A stretch of DNA of 52,747 bases from Streptococcus cuniculi. Lineage in GTDB: Bacteria; Bacillota; Bacilli; Lactobacillales; Streptococcaceae. How positions within the stretch are numbered: position 1 is the first letter of the stretch; each line of letters begins with the position of its first letter. Under the pieces are notes generated by a model that did not search any database, was not told the DNA's origin, and worked only from the letters and a program-made list of their open reading frames with translations. Of the stretch, positions 17,915 to 25,922 are shown piece after piece. The stretch lies in NCBI RefSeq assembly GCF_004570575.1, contig NZ_SPPD01000014.1:1-52747 (forward strand), given 5' to 3'. The position numbers were made by a program, and so were the translations under genes.

Positions 17915-18298
17915 GTGAAAGCAATCATTTTAGTATCCCATTCTGAAAAAATCTCAGAGGGGTTGAAGGAAATGCTGGAGGAAATGATAGATTCCACAGC
18001 TGTACGAATTATTTCAGCAGGCGGAACTGGCGATGGTCGTTTAGGAACCAATGCCATTACCATCTACGAACATCTGAACGCCTGTTGTGAATGCGAAGAA
18101 ATCTATATTTTTGCAGATATTGGAAGTTCTATCCTCAGCTCGGAGACAGCTATAGAGATGATGGATTTAGAAGAAGATAGACAGAAAGTCACCCTATTTG
18201 ACGCCCCTTTGATTGAAGGAGCTTTTATAGGAGCAGTACAAGCATCAATTGGCGCCTGTACCGAGGATATATTGGAAGAAATATCTTTAAATAAATAA
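17915..18298 (+). CDS. dhaM: DhaM, PTS phosphotransfer subunit of the dihydroxyacetone-type kinase
   Basis: The 127-residue protein is an EIIA-mannose-like domain. His9 in IILVSHSEKI is the expected phosphorylation site, and ADIGSSILSSETAIE is the typical second signature. DhaM receives phosphate from HPr and rephosphorylates ADP held in DhaL, so the kinase uses PEP instead of free ATP. It starts with GTG directly after the stop of the TPI-like gene, with AGGAAGGTGA as ribosome binding site. Unlike dhaK and dhaL downstream it is intact. It contains only the EIIA part, without the HPr and EI domains of E. coli DhaM. Confidence 0.9.
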   Translation: MKAIILVSHSEKISEGLKEMLEEMIDSTAVRIISAGGTGDGRLGTNAITIYEHLNACCECEEIYIFADIGSSILSSETAIEMMDLEEDRQKVTLFDAPLIEGAFIGAVQASIGACTEDILEEISLNK

Positions 18299-18316
18299 TT
18301 TTTGGAGGAACAACTC

Positions 18317-19298
18317 ATGAGAAGACTCATTAACGACGGCTACAATGTGGTAGAAGAAATGCTAGCAGGCTATGCAGCAGCGAATCCTCAGTATGTAAGA
18401 CTATTAGAGCATGATGACCGTGTAGTAGTTAGTCAGCAGCTAAGTGAAGAACCGCGGGTACGGATTATCATCGGTGGAGGATCAGGCCATGAACCTTTAT
18501 TCTTGGGCTATGTTGGAAAAGATTTTGCTGATGCTGCTGTAGTCGGCAATGTCAACACTTCACCATCTCCAGAACCATGCTACAATGCCGTAAAAGCTGT
18601 TGACAGTGGTAAGGGATGCTTATATCTCTACGGGAACTATGCAGGGGATGTCTTGAACTTCGATATGGGAGCTGAATTAGCAGCAGATGATGGTATCCGG
18701 GTAGAAACCGTTACTGTAAAAGATGATTTGATTTCATCTGAAAACTTTGACGATCGTCGTGGAGTTGCAGGTGACCTGTTTGTATTTAAAGTAGCTGCGG
18801 CCGCTGCTGCCAAAGGATATGACTTGGACGCGGTAAAAGCGGTAGCTGAACGGGCAAATGAAAACACCTTCTCAATGGGGGTTGCCTTGTCGTCTGCAAC
18901 CTTGCCAGTGACTGGAAAAGAAATTTTCGACATGGAAGATGGAGACATGGAAGTCGGGATGGGCTTGCATGGAGAACCAGGTATCCGCCGTGAGAAATTA
19001 CGCCCAGCTGATGAGGTAGTAGAAGAAATCTACAGCTATATCAAGATTAGCTGTCGGAGATGAAGTTGCTATATTAGTAAATGGTCTAGGTGGCTTACCA
19101 CTCATGGATCAATACATCTGCTACCGCAAGTTGAACGAATTGTTGACAACTGATCAAATTGCCATCCATAAATCATTGGTAGGGAACTTTGCCACTTCAA
19201 TGGATATGGTTGGTATGTCCATCACTCTGCTTCGAGTGGACGCAGAATTGAAAGAATTGCTCGATTTACCATGTGATACCCCTTACTATAAAGCATAG
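18317..19298 (+). pseudogene. dhaK: DhaK, substrate-binding subunit of the kinase, frameshifted
   Basis: DhaK binds the ketose covalently through a His. The first 248 residues keep the family motifs IIGGGSGHEPLFLGYVG, GNYAGDVLNFDMA-like and GMGLHGEPGI (the substrate His). Near 19043 the frame breaks: the first frame stops at 19063 as SCRR, while the +1 frame carries the conserved continuation GDEVAILVNGLGGLPLMDQ and runs to 19298. The overall span is 982 nt, one more than a multiple of three. Restoring GG and TTT in the segment AAGATTAGCT would read KDLAVGDEV, so two single-base homopolymer contractions explain it. Either the gene is dead, or this is a sequence error. Confidence 0.85.
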
Positions 19299-19309
19299 GA
19301 GTGATGATA

Positions 19310-19944
19310 ATGACAACATTTAATAATAGGATATTTTAAAGCTGTCATTGAAGAAATGGCTGCAATGATTGAAGTAGAACGGGATTACCTCACCTCCTTA
19401 GATTCAAGTATTGGAGACGGCGATCACGGCATCAATCTGAGCATTGGATTTCGTGATGTTAGCAAGCAACTAGAACAATTTGATACGGCAACTGAGACCA
19501 TCTCTACCTTGTTTAAAAAAGTAGGTATGTCTCTTTTAGGAAAAGTCGGTGGAGCTTCTGGCCCCTTATACGGCAGTTTCTTTCTTAAAATGGGGCAGCT
19601 GCGCAGAACAAGCAAGCGGTTTCTTTTGCAGAGTTTGTAGAGATGTACGGGCAGGAGTTACTGCGGTACAAAATCGCGGAAAAGCAGAGCTTGGTGATAA
19701 GACTATGATTGATGCCATGGCTCCTGCAATGGACTATTTAACACAGCATCAAGAAACAGACGATGTAGCATCGGTCATGCAAGAAGCGCTAGTTGTGATG
19801 AAACAAGGTGCAGAAAGTACAGATAACATTGTCGCTAAAAAAGGGCGTGCTCTTCGTTTAGGTGAACGAGCCATCGGCCATCGGGATCCAGGTGCAGAAT
19901 CTTCGTGGAAACTGTTTGAATGTTTTGTAAAGAAGTTAGGCTAG
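19310..19944 (+). pseudogene. dhaL: DhaL, nucleotide-binding subunit of the kinase, multiply frameshifted
   Basis: DhaL carries the tightly bound ADP that is phosphorylated by DhaM. The motifs SSIGDGDHGINLSIGF, KVGGASGPLYGSFF, AELGDKTMIDAMAPA and RLGERAIGHRDPGA are all present but in three frames. The ATG at 19310 (after AGGAG) reads only nine codons; the family continuation GYFKAVIEEM is in another frame. A second break falls in ATGGGGCAG (one G short of the expected KMGAAAQ) and a third in TACGGGCAGG (one G short of YGAGVTAV). With these repaired the length is about 211 aa, normal for DhaL. Kinase activity must be lost if the sequence is correct. Confidence 0.88.
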
Positions 19945-19961
19945 ATTGAAGGAGAGATGAT

Positions 19962-20321
19962 ATGAAATTTTTACGATCAACGCTGGGGTACATGATTGCA
20001 GGCATGATTGTAATGAGTGTTTGGGGAGCATTTGGGAATGCCTACGGGATTGTTGGCGGCTATTTTGCAGCCTTTATTATCATCGGTCCTATGTGGTTCA
20101 TGAATCATTATGTTGGCTTGATTAAGCAAGATGATGACACAGCCTTTGTAGATATGGGGCTAGGTATTGCCATTTGTGGTATTTGTCGTGATGCTTTTTT
20201 ACTCGGTTGGAATGAAGTCGCTAGTTCTGTACCTACTCTCTTGTTAGTAGCGCTTGGATCTGCTCTAGGGGGCTTTGTTTCTGCAAAGATTCTAGATGAT
20301 ATGGAACGGGATGCAAAATAG
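19962..20321 (+). CDS. Small membrane protein of the ketose kinase operon (first of a pair)
   Basis: The 119-residue protein has four predicted membrane helices and a conserved loop FMNHYVGLIKQDDDTAFVDMGLG. It resembles the next gene product in length, topology and the pattern GxxGGxxAAxxIxGxxWxMNH, so the two are paralogues and probably form a heteromer. Proteins of this kind occur in the same place in the Listeria gol operon (lmo0349/lmo0350) and have been suggested to be a glycerol or polyol transporter; this remains unproven. Ribosome binding site GAAGGAGAG. The frame is intact although the kinase genes before it are not. Confidence 0.8.
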   Translation: MKFLRSTLGYMIAGMIVMSVWGAFGNAYGIVGGYFAAFIIIGPMWFMNHYVGLIKQDDDTAFVDMGLGIAICGICRDAFLLGWNEVASSVPTLLLVALGSALGGFVSAKILDDMERDAK

Positions 20322-20336
20322 GGAGGAGCACACAGT

Positions 20337-20678
20337 ATGACGATTCAACAAGCAATTGCGACAATAGTAGGTAGTTTTGTATTTCCTTTTGTCATTCAAA
20401 TGATTTGGGGAAAAATGGTCGAACACTGGGGGGCAATTGGTGGCTGGCTTGCAGCCGCTTTCATCGTTGGAACAGTCTGGGCAATGAATCATGGGATTCC
20501 AAAACCAATGATTACGCAAGCAGGTTCTGTCTGGATTGACATGGGGCTTGCAGCAGGTGTTGGAGTGTTTGTCTCAACACTCACACGTGGTGGAAAACTA
20601 AATAAGGCCATGCCAAATCTAGCAGCCGCATTAGTAGGAGGACTTATCGGAGGAGTGATTCTATCATTCTTCTTATAG
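20337..20678 (+). CDS. Small membrane protein of the ketose kinase operon (second of a pair)
   Basis: The 113-residue protein has four predicted membrane helices, begins MTIQQAIATIVGSFVFP and contains GGWLAAAFIVGTVWAMNHG and GSVWIDMGLAAGVGV, which align with the GGYFAAFIIIGPMWFMNH and VDMGLGIAI segments of the preceding gene. It starts 15 nt after that gene with GGGAGGAG upstream, so the two are co-translated. It is the last gene of the operon, followed by a terminator. Its likely role is half of an uptake facilitator for the ketose or polyol consumed by the operon (inference). Confidence 0.8.
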   Translation: MTIQQAIATIVGSFVFPFVIQMIWGKMVEHWGAIGGWLAAAFIVGTVWAMNHGIPKPMITQAGSVWIDMGLAAGVGVFVSTLTRGGKLNKAMPNLAAALVGGLIGGVILSFFL

Positions 20679-20697
20679 TCCCATCAATTGAAAAATG

Positions 20698-20740
20698 AAA
20701 AAACCTCGCTGAATCAATAGTGGTTGAGCAAGGTTTTTTG
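20698..20740 (+). terminator. Terminator of the ketose kinase operon
   Basis: AAAAAACCTCGCT pairs with AGCAAGGTTTTTT with one mismatch around a central loop, and ends in six T residues. Confidence 0.8.
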
Positions 20741-20765
20741 TTTGTCAGAGAGGCCAAGTGGAAAC

Positions 20766-20794
20766 TTGTATCTCGACTTATTTCGGTGTATAAT
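20766..20794 (+). promoter_or_regulatory. Promoter of the MFS transporter gene
   Basis: TTGTAT (20766-20771) and TATAAT (20789-20794) are 17 bp apart, about 40 nt before the start codon. Confidence 0.7.
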
Positions 20795-20835
20795 GGTACA
20801 TGTTTTGCTTTATGGTGTAAAAGAAAGGAGAAAAC

Positions 20836-21990
20836 ATGAAAACGAAATCCATGATGCGCTTCTCACTCTTGGTGATTTCCATCTTTTTAATGTCTCACTT
20901 GGCAATTGCGCCAGCCATTCCCAAATTGTATGAATACTACCACGCAAGGAATGCCAATATTGGGCTTGCTTCGGTAGAAAGTTTGGTGACGGTGCCTGCC
21001 ATGATGATCACCATTACGGTCTTATTGAGCAACCTAGTCGTATCTTGGCTTGGTACCAAGCGGACTGTTTTGCTAGGACTGGGCTTGATTGGTATCTTTG
21101 GTGCCTTGCCCACTTTTTTGGCTTCCTTTCCCCTCATCTTTGTCTGTCGTTTGTTCTTAGGACTGGGAATTGGGCTCTACAATTCGCTGTCTATCAGCCT
21201 GATTAGTGACTTTTACGAGGGAGATGTGCGAGCACAGATGATTGGTCTGCGGACGGCTTTCTTAAATATAGGAAAGGCCTTGACCACCTTTGTTGCAGGC
21301 TATGCCTTACTCATTGGGGTGAACTATACCTTTTTAGTGTATCTGCTAGCCTTCCCAGTCTTGGTGCTCTTTTACCTCCATGTTCCTGAGGCACATCAAG
21401 CGCAGGTAGCTGTCAAAGAAACCCTTGTCTGGAACCGTAAGGTGGGCTTGGTGGTCTGTCTCACCTTTCTAGTGGGGATTAGTTATATCGGTGCGACCAT
21501 TAAAATTCCAAGTTTACTCGTGACCCAGTACAGTCTTTCTACCACCCTGTCCAGTCACTTGCTTACCATCTTGGCCTTTAGCGGAATCATCACAGGCTGT
21601 TTCTTTGGACCGATTGTAAAGAAATTAGGCGGCAGAACCCTCTTTGCTGTCCTAATGGCAATGGGACTTGGCAATCTTCTCTTTACCTTACCTTTCAACC
21701 TGCCACTCTTTGTATTGGCTAGTATTTTAGTGGGGATGAGTTTTGTCGGCATCATGTCTTTCAATTTTTACTATATTTCCAAGCACTTTCCTAAGGAACA
21801 AGTTCATTTTGTGACTAGTCTTGCCATTACTGGTGGAAATATCGGTGTCGTTCTAACACCTGTCTTACTGACCAAATTACTAGAAAAACTCCAGATTGAA
21901 ACCTTCATCACTCCGTTTTATATCAGTGCTGGCCTGATGGTTATTGCCTGCCTGTTGGCATATGAATTGTTCAAAATAAAAAATAGATGA
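20836..21990 (+). CDS. Major facilitator superfamily transporter
   Basis: The 384-residue protein has about 12 membrane spans. The loop between spans 2 and 3 has LGTKRTVLLGLGLIG, a version of the MFS motif A, and LFLGLGIGLYNSLSISLISDFYEGDVRAQMIGLRTAF follows around spans 4 and 5. It resembles the drug and small-molecule antiporter group, but no substrate can be assigned. It has its own promoter, a good ribosome binding site (AAAGGAG) and no operon partners, lying between two terminated or independently promoted genes. Confidence 0.88.
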   Translation: MKTKSMMRFSLLVISIFLMSHLAIAPAIPKLYEYYHARNANIGLASVESLVTVPAMMITITVLLSNLVVSWLGTKRTVLLGLGLIGIFGALPTFLASFPLIFVCRLFLGLGIGLYNSLSISLISDFYEGDVRAQMIGLRTAFLNIGKALTTFVAGYALLIGVNYTFLVYLLAFPVLVLFYLHVPEAHQAQVAVKETLVWNRKVGLVVCLTFLVGISYIGATIKIPSLLVTQYSLSTTLSSHLLTILAFSGIITGCFFGPIVKKLGGRTLFAVLMAMGLGNLLFTLPFNLPLFVLASILVGMSFVGIMSFNFYYISKHFPKEQVHFVTSLAITGGNIGVVLTPVLLTKLLEKLQIETFITPFYISAGLMVIACLLAYELFKIKNR

Positions 21991-22006
21991 TTTTCTGTAA
22001 AAATCC

Positions 22007-22037
22007 TTGACTTGGAGTTTACTTCAAGTGCTATACT
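22007..22037 (+). promoter_or_regulatory. MerR-family (NmlR/AdhR-type) promoter with 19-bp spacer
   Basis: TTGACT (22007-22012) and TATACT (22032-22037) are separated by 19 bp, and the spacer contains the dyad CTTGGAG-TTTA-CTTCAAG. Over-long spacers with a central dyad are diagnostic of MerR-family activators, which untwist the promoter; NmlR/AdhR sites have this sequence type and control adhC-like dehydrogenases. The zinc alcohol dehydrogenase at 22281 is the probable target. Confidence 0.75.
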
Positions 22038-22071
22038 AGAAACAGTTTATAGTGAATTGAATAAAGGTTAT

Positions 22072-22175
22072 AGTCTTTGAAAATCACATTCAAACGTGGC
22101 AGCGTCGCCTTGTTGTACTTCAATACAGCCTTCGGCTAGCTTCCTAGTTTGCGTTTTGATTTTCTTTGAGTATTA
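22072..22175. repeat. Intergenic repeat element inserted between the promoter and the alcohol dehydrogenase
   Basis: A segment of about 100 bp begins with TCTTTGAAAATCA and ends with TGATTTTCTTTGAG, and contains the string GGCAGCGTCGCCTTG. Streptococcal genomes carry many copies of elements starting CTTTGAAAATC followed by CGTCAGCGTCGCCTTG, so I assign it to that class. It lies in the 5' untranslated region of the dehydrogenase mRNA. The rest of 21991-22280 contains only the promoter and the ribosome binding site. Confidence 0.65.
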
Positions 22176-22280
22176 GGACATCGTTCAGTTGCTTTGATGA
22201 ACACCGGTTCTATCTGTAGCTCTCTGCCTTGTCCTATTCCCTTCTCAATCCACTATGGTAAAAGAAAGTGAGGAAAGTAC

Positions 22281-23324
22281 ATGAAAACAGCGATTTTTGA
22301 AAAGGCTGGTTCTATGATTATCGGTGAGGTGGACAAGCCTCAGATTCAAGAAAAGGATGATGTCATTATTAAGATTGTGCGGGCCTGTGTCTGTGGGTCA
22401 GACCTTTGGTCTTATTCGCATGGGGATGATAAGGCAGCGCATTCGATCAACTCTGGTCATGAGGCCTTGGGGATTGTGGAAGAAGTAGGGAGTGAGATTA
22501 CTACGGTCAAACCGGGTGATTTTGTCATTGTACCGTTTACACATGGTTGTGGGCATTGTGATGCTTGCCGTGCAGGATTTGACGGAACTTGTGACAATCA
22601 CCCAGCGCCGACCAACTGGGGCGGTGGATTCCAGTCAGAATACCTTCGTTTCCACTATGGAAATTGGGCCTTGGTGAAGGTACCTGGACAGCCGTCTGAC
22701 TATTCAGAAGGGATGCTCAAGTCTCTTCTTACCTTGGCAGATGTTATGCCTACAGGCTACCATGCAGCCCGTGTTGCACATGTGCAATGTGGAGACAAGG
22801 TGGTCGTGATTGGCGACGGTGCTGTGGGTCAATGTGCAGTCATTGCGGCTAAAATGATGGGTGCTTCACAGATTATCTTGATGAGCCGCCATGCCGATCG
22901 TCAAGCCATGGCCTTGGAATCAGGGGCGACAGCTGTCGTAGCAGAACGCGGTGAAGAGGGCATTGCCAAAGTACGTGAACTATTAGGGGGTGGAGCAGAT
23001 GCAGCCCTTGAATGTGTAGGAACAGAAGCTGCCATCGAACAAGCACTCGGAGTGCTTCATAATGGTGGGCGCGTTGGTTTTGTCGGAGTACCGCATTACA
23101 ACAGCCGCCCACTCGGCTCAACCTTTGCCCAAAATATCTCAGTTGCAGGTGGCTCAGCCTCTGTAACGACCTATAACAAGCAAGTCTTGCTCAAAGCCGT
23201 TCTTGACGGCGACATCAATCCAGGTCGCGTCTTTACCCAAACTTATTCCTTGGACGATATTGACCAAGCTTACCAAGACATGGCAGACCGCAAGGTTATC
23301 AAATCCATGTTGATTGTAGAATAG
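22281..23324 (+). CDS. Zinc-dependent alcohol dehydrogenase (AdhC/Tdh-like)
   Basis: The 347-residue medium-chain dehydrogenase has the catalytic zinc ligands in VCGSD (Cys about 39) and GHEALG, the four-cysteine structural zinc lobe HGCGHCDACRAGFDGTC, and the NAD-binding motif VIGDGAVGQCAVIAAK. Close relatives in pneumococci (AdhC) are regulated by the MerR-type NmlR and take part in aldehyde or nitrosative stress defence. The MerR-type promoter upstream supports the same role, but the regulator is not in this window. An NADPH-dependent aldehyde reductase is the most likely activity. Confidence 0.88.
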   Translation: MKTAIFEKAGSMIIGEVDKPQIQEKDDVIIKIVRACVCGSDLWSYSHGDDKAAHSINSGHEALGIVEEVGSEITTVKPGDFVIVPFTHGCGHCDACRAGFDGTCDNHPAPTNWGGGFQSEYLRFHYGNWALVKVPGQPSDYSEGMLKSLLTLADVMPTGYHAARVAHVQCGDKVVVIGDGAVGQCAVIAAKMMGASQIILMSRHADRQAMALESGATAVVAERGEEGIAKVRELLGGGADAALECVGTEAAIEQALGVLHNGGRVGFVGVPHYNSRPLGSTFAQNISVAGGSASVTTYNKQVLLKAVLDGDINPGRVFTQTYSLDDIDQAYQDMADRKVIKSMLIVE

Positions 23325-23343
23325 TATGACATTCTAACCTTCT

Positions 23344-23375
23344 AAAATCCCTCTTCCATTTGGAAGAGGGATTTT
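23344..23375. terminator. Bidirectional terminator
   Basis: AAAATCCCTCTTCC (23344-23357) pairs perfectly with GGAAGAGGGATTTT (23362-23375) around a 4-nt loop, between two convergent genes. Confidence 0.92.
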
Positions 23376-23380
23376 GGGTA

Positions 23381-24502
23381 TTAGTCGCTTTGTCTGACGG
23401 TGATATAAGCATCTGGTGAATAGGGGGTGGCATCAAACCCTGTCTTTTGTCCAAGGATAGTCTGGGCCAGTTGCCAGCCGATAAAAGGGCCGCAGGTCAG
23501 TCCAGAGGATCCGAGACCGCTTGCTACTAGGAGAGCAGGTTGCTGGGATAGTCTTCCGTAAAAGGGCAGAAAGTCCGAAGTATAGGCACGGGTTCCAACG
23601 CGGGTCTGGCTGATTTCGGATTGCGCCAAGTCAGGGATAAAAGAAGTAGCAATGTCTTTCATCTGCTGGATTTTCTCCCTATCAAGTGATAAATCGTAGC
23701 CTTGGTCATTTTCATGGGTTGCTCCGATGACCAGTTTTCCCTCTTCAAATGGCAGAATGTCAATTTCTCCATGGAGCATGCAGCCCGGCCAAGTATCCGT
23801 ATCAAAGGTGGTATCTAGCTCAAGCAGCTGTCCTTTTTGCGGAGCAATATCGACCGCGTAGCCAAGTGGTGTGAGAAGATCTGGCAACCAGGCACCTGTT
23901 GCCAAGATAATCTCGTCATAAGGATAAACAGTTGCACCTACCTGCACCTGCTTGTCAGGCAAGAGCTGAGCTTGCCCCTTGATGAAATGACCGCCTTGCT
24001 GTTGAAATAGTTCCTGCAATTGGTCTAAGAGTTGTCCACCGTCCACTCGTCCACCTCCATGTGTGAGAACAGCGCCTTGGTCTGTTATAAGAGGAGGGAC
24101 TTGTTCCCTTAGCATTTGCCCTTTTAGCACTTCGAGTTGGCCAATCATGGGAGACTGGTTCCGTCTTTCTTGTGCCATGGTCGCTAATTTGCTGAGCAGG
24201 GAGTCTTTCTTTTTAAAAACCAAAGTTCCTGTTTGCTTATATGGCAGATCGGTGATACCTGCTTTCTGTAAATCCTGCATCAGTTCCAGATAAAAGGCTG
24301 CTCCCTTATCCACTAGGCGATACCAAGTTTGGTCGCGACGCTGGGAGAGCCAAGGACAAATAATGCCAGCAGCAGCCCGTGTTGCATTGCCGGTTCCTTC
24401 ATCAATAAGTGTAACCTGCATGTCTGGGTCTTGAGAGAGGTAAAAAGCAGCAGTAGAGCCAACGATTCCCCCACCGATAATGATAATTTTTTTCTCTGTC
24501 AT
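23381..24502 (-). CDS. FAD-dependent amine/amino-acid oxidase (DAO family)
   Basis: The 373-residue flavoprotein starts MTEKKIIIIGGGIVGSTAAFYL, a Rossmann dinucleotide fold, and has the DAO-family C-terminal elements GTRAYTSDFLPFYG and ASGLGSSGLTCGPFIGWQLA. Relatives include glycine oxidase (ThiO), D-amino-acid dehydrogenase (DadA) and sarcosine oxidase; residues fixing the substrate cannot be judged by eye. There are no thiamine genes nearby. A good -10 (TATACT, minus strand 24514-24509, with upstream TG) lies only 6 nt before the ATG, so the transcript may be nearly leaderless. Confidence 0.85.
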   Translation of the reverse strand: MTEKKIIIIGGGIVGSTAAFYLSQDPDMQVTLIDEGTGNATRAAAGIICPWLSQRRDQTWYRLVDKGAAFYLELMQDLQKAGITDLPYKQTGTLVFKKKDSLLSKLATMAQERRNQSPMIGQLEVLKGQMLREQVPPLITDQGAVLTHGGGRVDGGQLLDQLQELFQQQGGHFIKGQAQLLPDKQVQVGATVYPYDEIILATGAWLPDLLTPLGYAVDIAPQKGQLLELDTTFDTDTWPGCMLHGEIDILPFEEGKLVIGATHENDQGYDLSLDREKIQQMKDIATSFIPDLAQSEISQTRVGTRAYTSDFLPFYGRLSQQPALLVASGLGSSGLTCGPFIGWQLAQTILGQKTGFDATPYSPDAYITVRQSD

Positions 24503-24817
24503 ACCTCTAGTATAGCATAAAGGCGCGGGGGATTCACTTTATTATATACTCTTTGAAAATCTCGTCTTGTTGAATGATTTTATAGTATGGATGTATAAGA
24601 ACCTGCATTTAAAGTTTAGTATTTCTCTTCAAGGCTCATGTTTCGCTATTCTTTGTTCGTTTTTCTCAAAATATGTTCAGTATTCTTTCGAAAATAACAA
24701 AAATAAGATATGAAATTCAAAGGTAATTCCCATTTTTTATCGGATTTGTGTGCGAGTATTCCTAATTGACTGATGGCTGATATTGTGATATATTATTTGA
24801 CACAAGGAGATAATTGG
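24503..24817. other. Intergenic region with a degenerate repeat
   Basis: The segment ATACTCTTTGAAAATCTCGTC at about 24546-24566 matches the start of the streptococcal repeat class also seen at 22072-22175, but the rest is missing or diverged, so it looks like a truncated copy. No other gene is apparent; the remainder is AT-rich. Confidence 0.45.
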
Positions 24818-25069
24818 ATGAAAACAAAACTTCAAGCTTTTTTTAGCATTGCAATCGGTATAGCTCTTATTTTCGGTTCTTTTTACGTGTATAATGACAT
24901 TTTGTTATGGGAACAAGAAGGGGGGACAAGACGACTGTGGATCGTTCTATATGTCTTATACGAGATTGTTGGAGCAAACGCTGCTTTCATTTTATTTATT
25001 CCTGGTGGTTTATTGTTCTTCTACAATGCCTATAAATTATTGTCGGATAAACAGGAGAAACACAAATAG
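24818..25069 (+). CDS. Small membrane protein (83 aa), unknown function
   Basis: The start MKTKLQAFFSIAIGIALIFG at 24818 was chosen because AAGGAGAT precedes it; the open frame extends upstream to 24773 without a site. There are two predicted membrane helices (about 8-25 and 43-70) separated by a charged loop LLWEQEGGTRRLW, and a lysine-rich C-terminus. I do not recognise a family. It stands alone, with a terminator 25 nt downstream. Confidence 0.6.
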   Translation: MKTKLQAFFSIAIGIALIFGSFYVYNDILLWEQEGGTRRLWIVLYVLYEIVGANAAFILFIPGGLLFFYNAYKLLSDKQEKHK

Positions 25070-25093
25070 TAAATGAAATGCATAAAGTATGCA

Positions 25094-25121
25094 GGCCACA
25101 TATTAGGTGGCTTGTTTTTTT
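25094..25121 (+). terminator. Terminator after the small membrane protein
   Basis: GCCAC (25095-25099) pairs with GTGGC (25107-25111), followed by a T-rich run TTGTTTTTTT. Confidence 0.65.
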
Positions 25122-25245
25122 ATACGAAAGAGGACTTTTTACTAAAACCAGAACGTTATTATATTCGAATGATATGTCTATACTACTCGTTTCTGTTTAT
25201 TGTCTTCTGTAATTGTTCATGGTAGAATAGAAAAAAGGAGAAGAT

Positions 25246-25875
25246 ATGTCAGATATAATGTACCCAGAAGTCCTGACGATTGGAAATGGAGCGATTAAGG
25301 TTGCGACTGTCGGTGATAGTTTGACCTATGGTTATGGCTTAGAAAATCGAGAACGTGATGCCTATCCCAGCATCTTGGCTGAAAAATTAGGACATTATTA
25401 TCAGGTGTCAAATTTCGGTCTGAGTGGTCGTTCCTTGCAGTCTACCTCAGATTATCCCTACTTACAGGAAAAAAATGCCCAGTTGTCGCTTGAAAGTGGG
25501 GCAGATATTGTCATCATTATGATTGGAAGCAATGATAGTCGTGGCCCTTATTGGAATAAAGAGCGTTTTATCAAGGAATATGGCGAGCTGGTCGATCAGT
25601 ACATGAAAATGCCCAGTCAACCAGATGTCTATCTCCTAGTACCCCCGTATGTTCCGACTAGCCGATTTGGGCTGAATAATGACATTGTACGCACCGAGTT
25701 ACAGGAGATTATTCCTAGAATTGCCGAAGAACGCGGACTAGAGTGGATTAATGTTTATCCCTTGACAGAAGGTCATCTAGAGTATTATAGCGACGGGCTA
25801 CATTTGACTCCGCTAGGCAATCAGCTAGTAGCAGATAGGGTGTATGCCGCAATCATGGGAGAAAGTCCTAGGTAG
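25246..25875 (+). CDS. SGNH/GDSL-family hydrolase
   Basis: The 209-residue protein shows the SGNH blocks in order: VGDSLTYGYG with nucleophile Ser25, NFGLSGRS (Gly), MIGSNDSRG (Asn) and DGLHLTPLGNQ (catalytic Asp and His). There is no signal peptide, so it should act in the cytoplasm, or on small esters or sugar acetyl groups (inference). AAAAGGAGAAG precedes the ATG. It lies directly upstream of the signal-peptidase-like gene but has a separate spacer containing a promoter. Confidence 0.87.
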   Translation: MSDIMYPEVLTIGNGAIKVATVGDSLTYGYGLENRERDAYPSILAEKLGHYYQVSNFGLSGRSLQSTSDYPYLQEKNAQLSLESGADIVIIMIGSNDSRGPYWNKERFIKEYGELVDQYMKMPSQPDVYLLVPPYVPTSRFGLNNDIVRTELQEIIPRIAEERGLEWINVYPLTEGHLEYYSDGLHLTPLGNQLVADRVYAAIMGESPR

Positions 25876-25922
25876 TTTTTGAGAAAATATGCTATACTAG
25901 TAATAGAGAAATGGAGAGAAGG

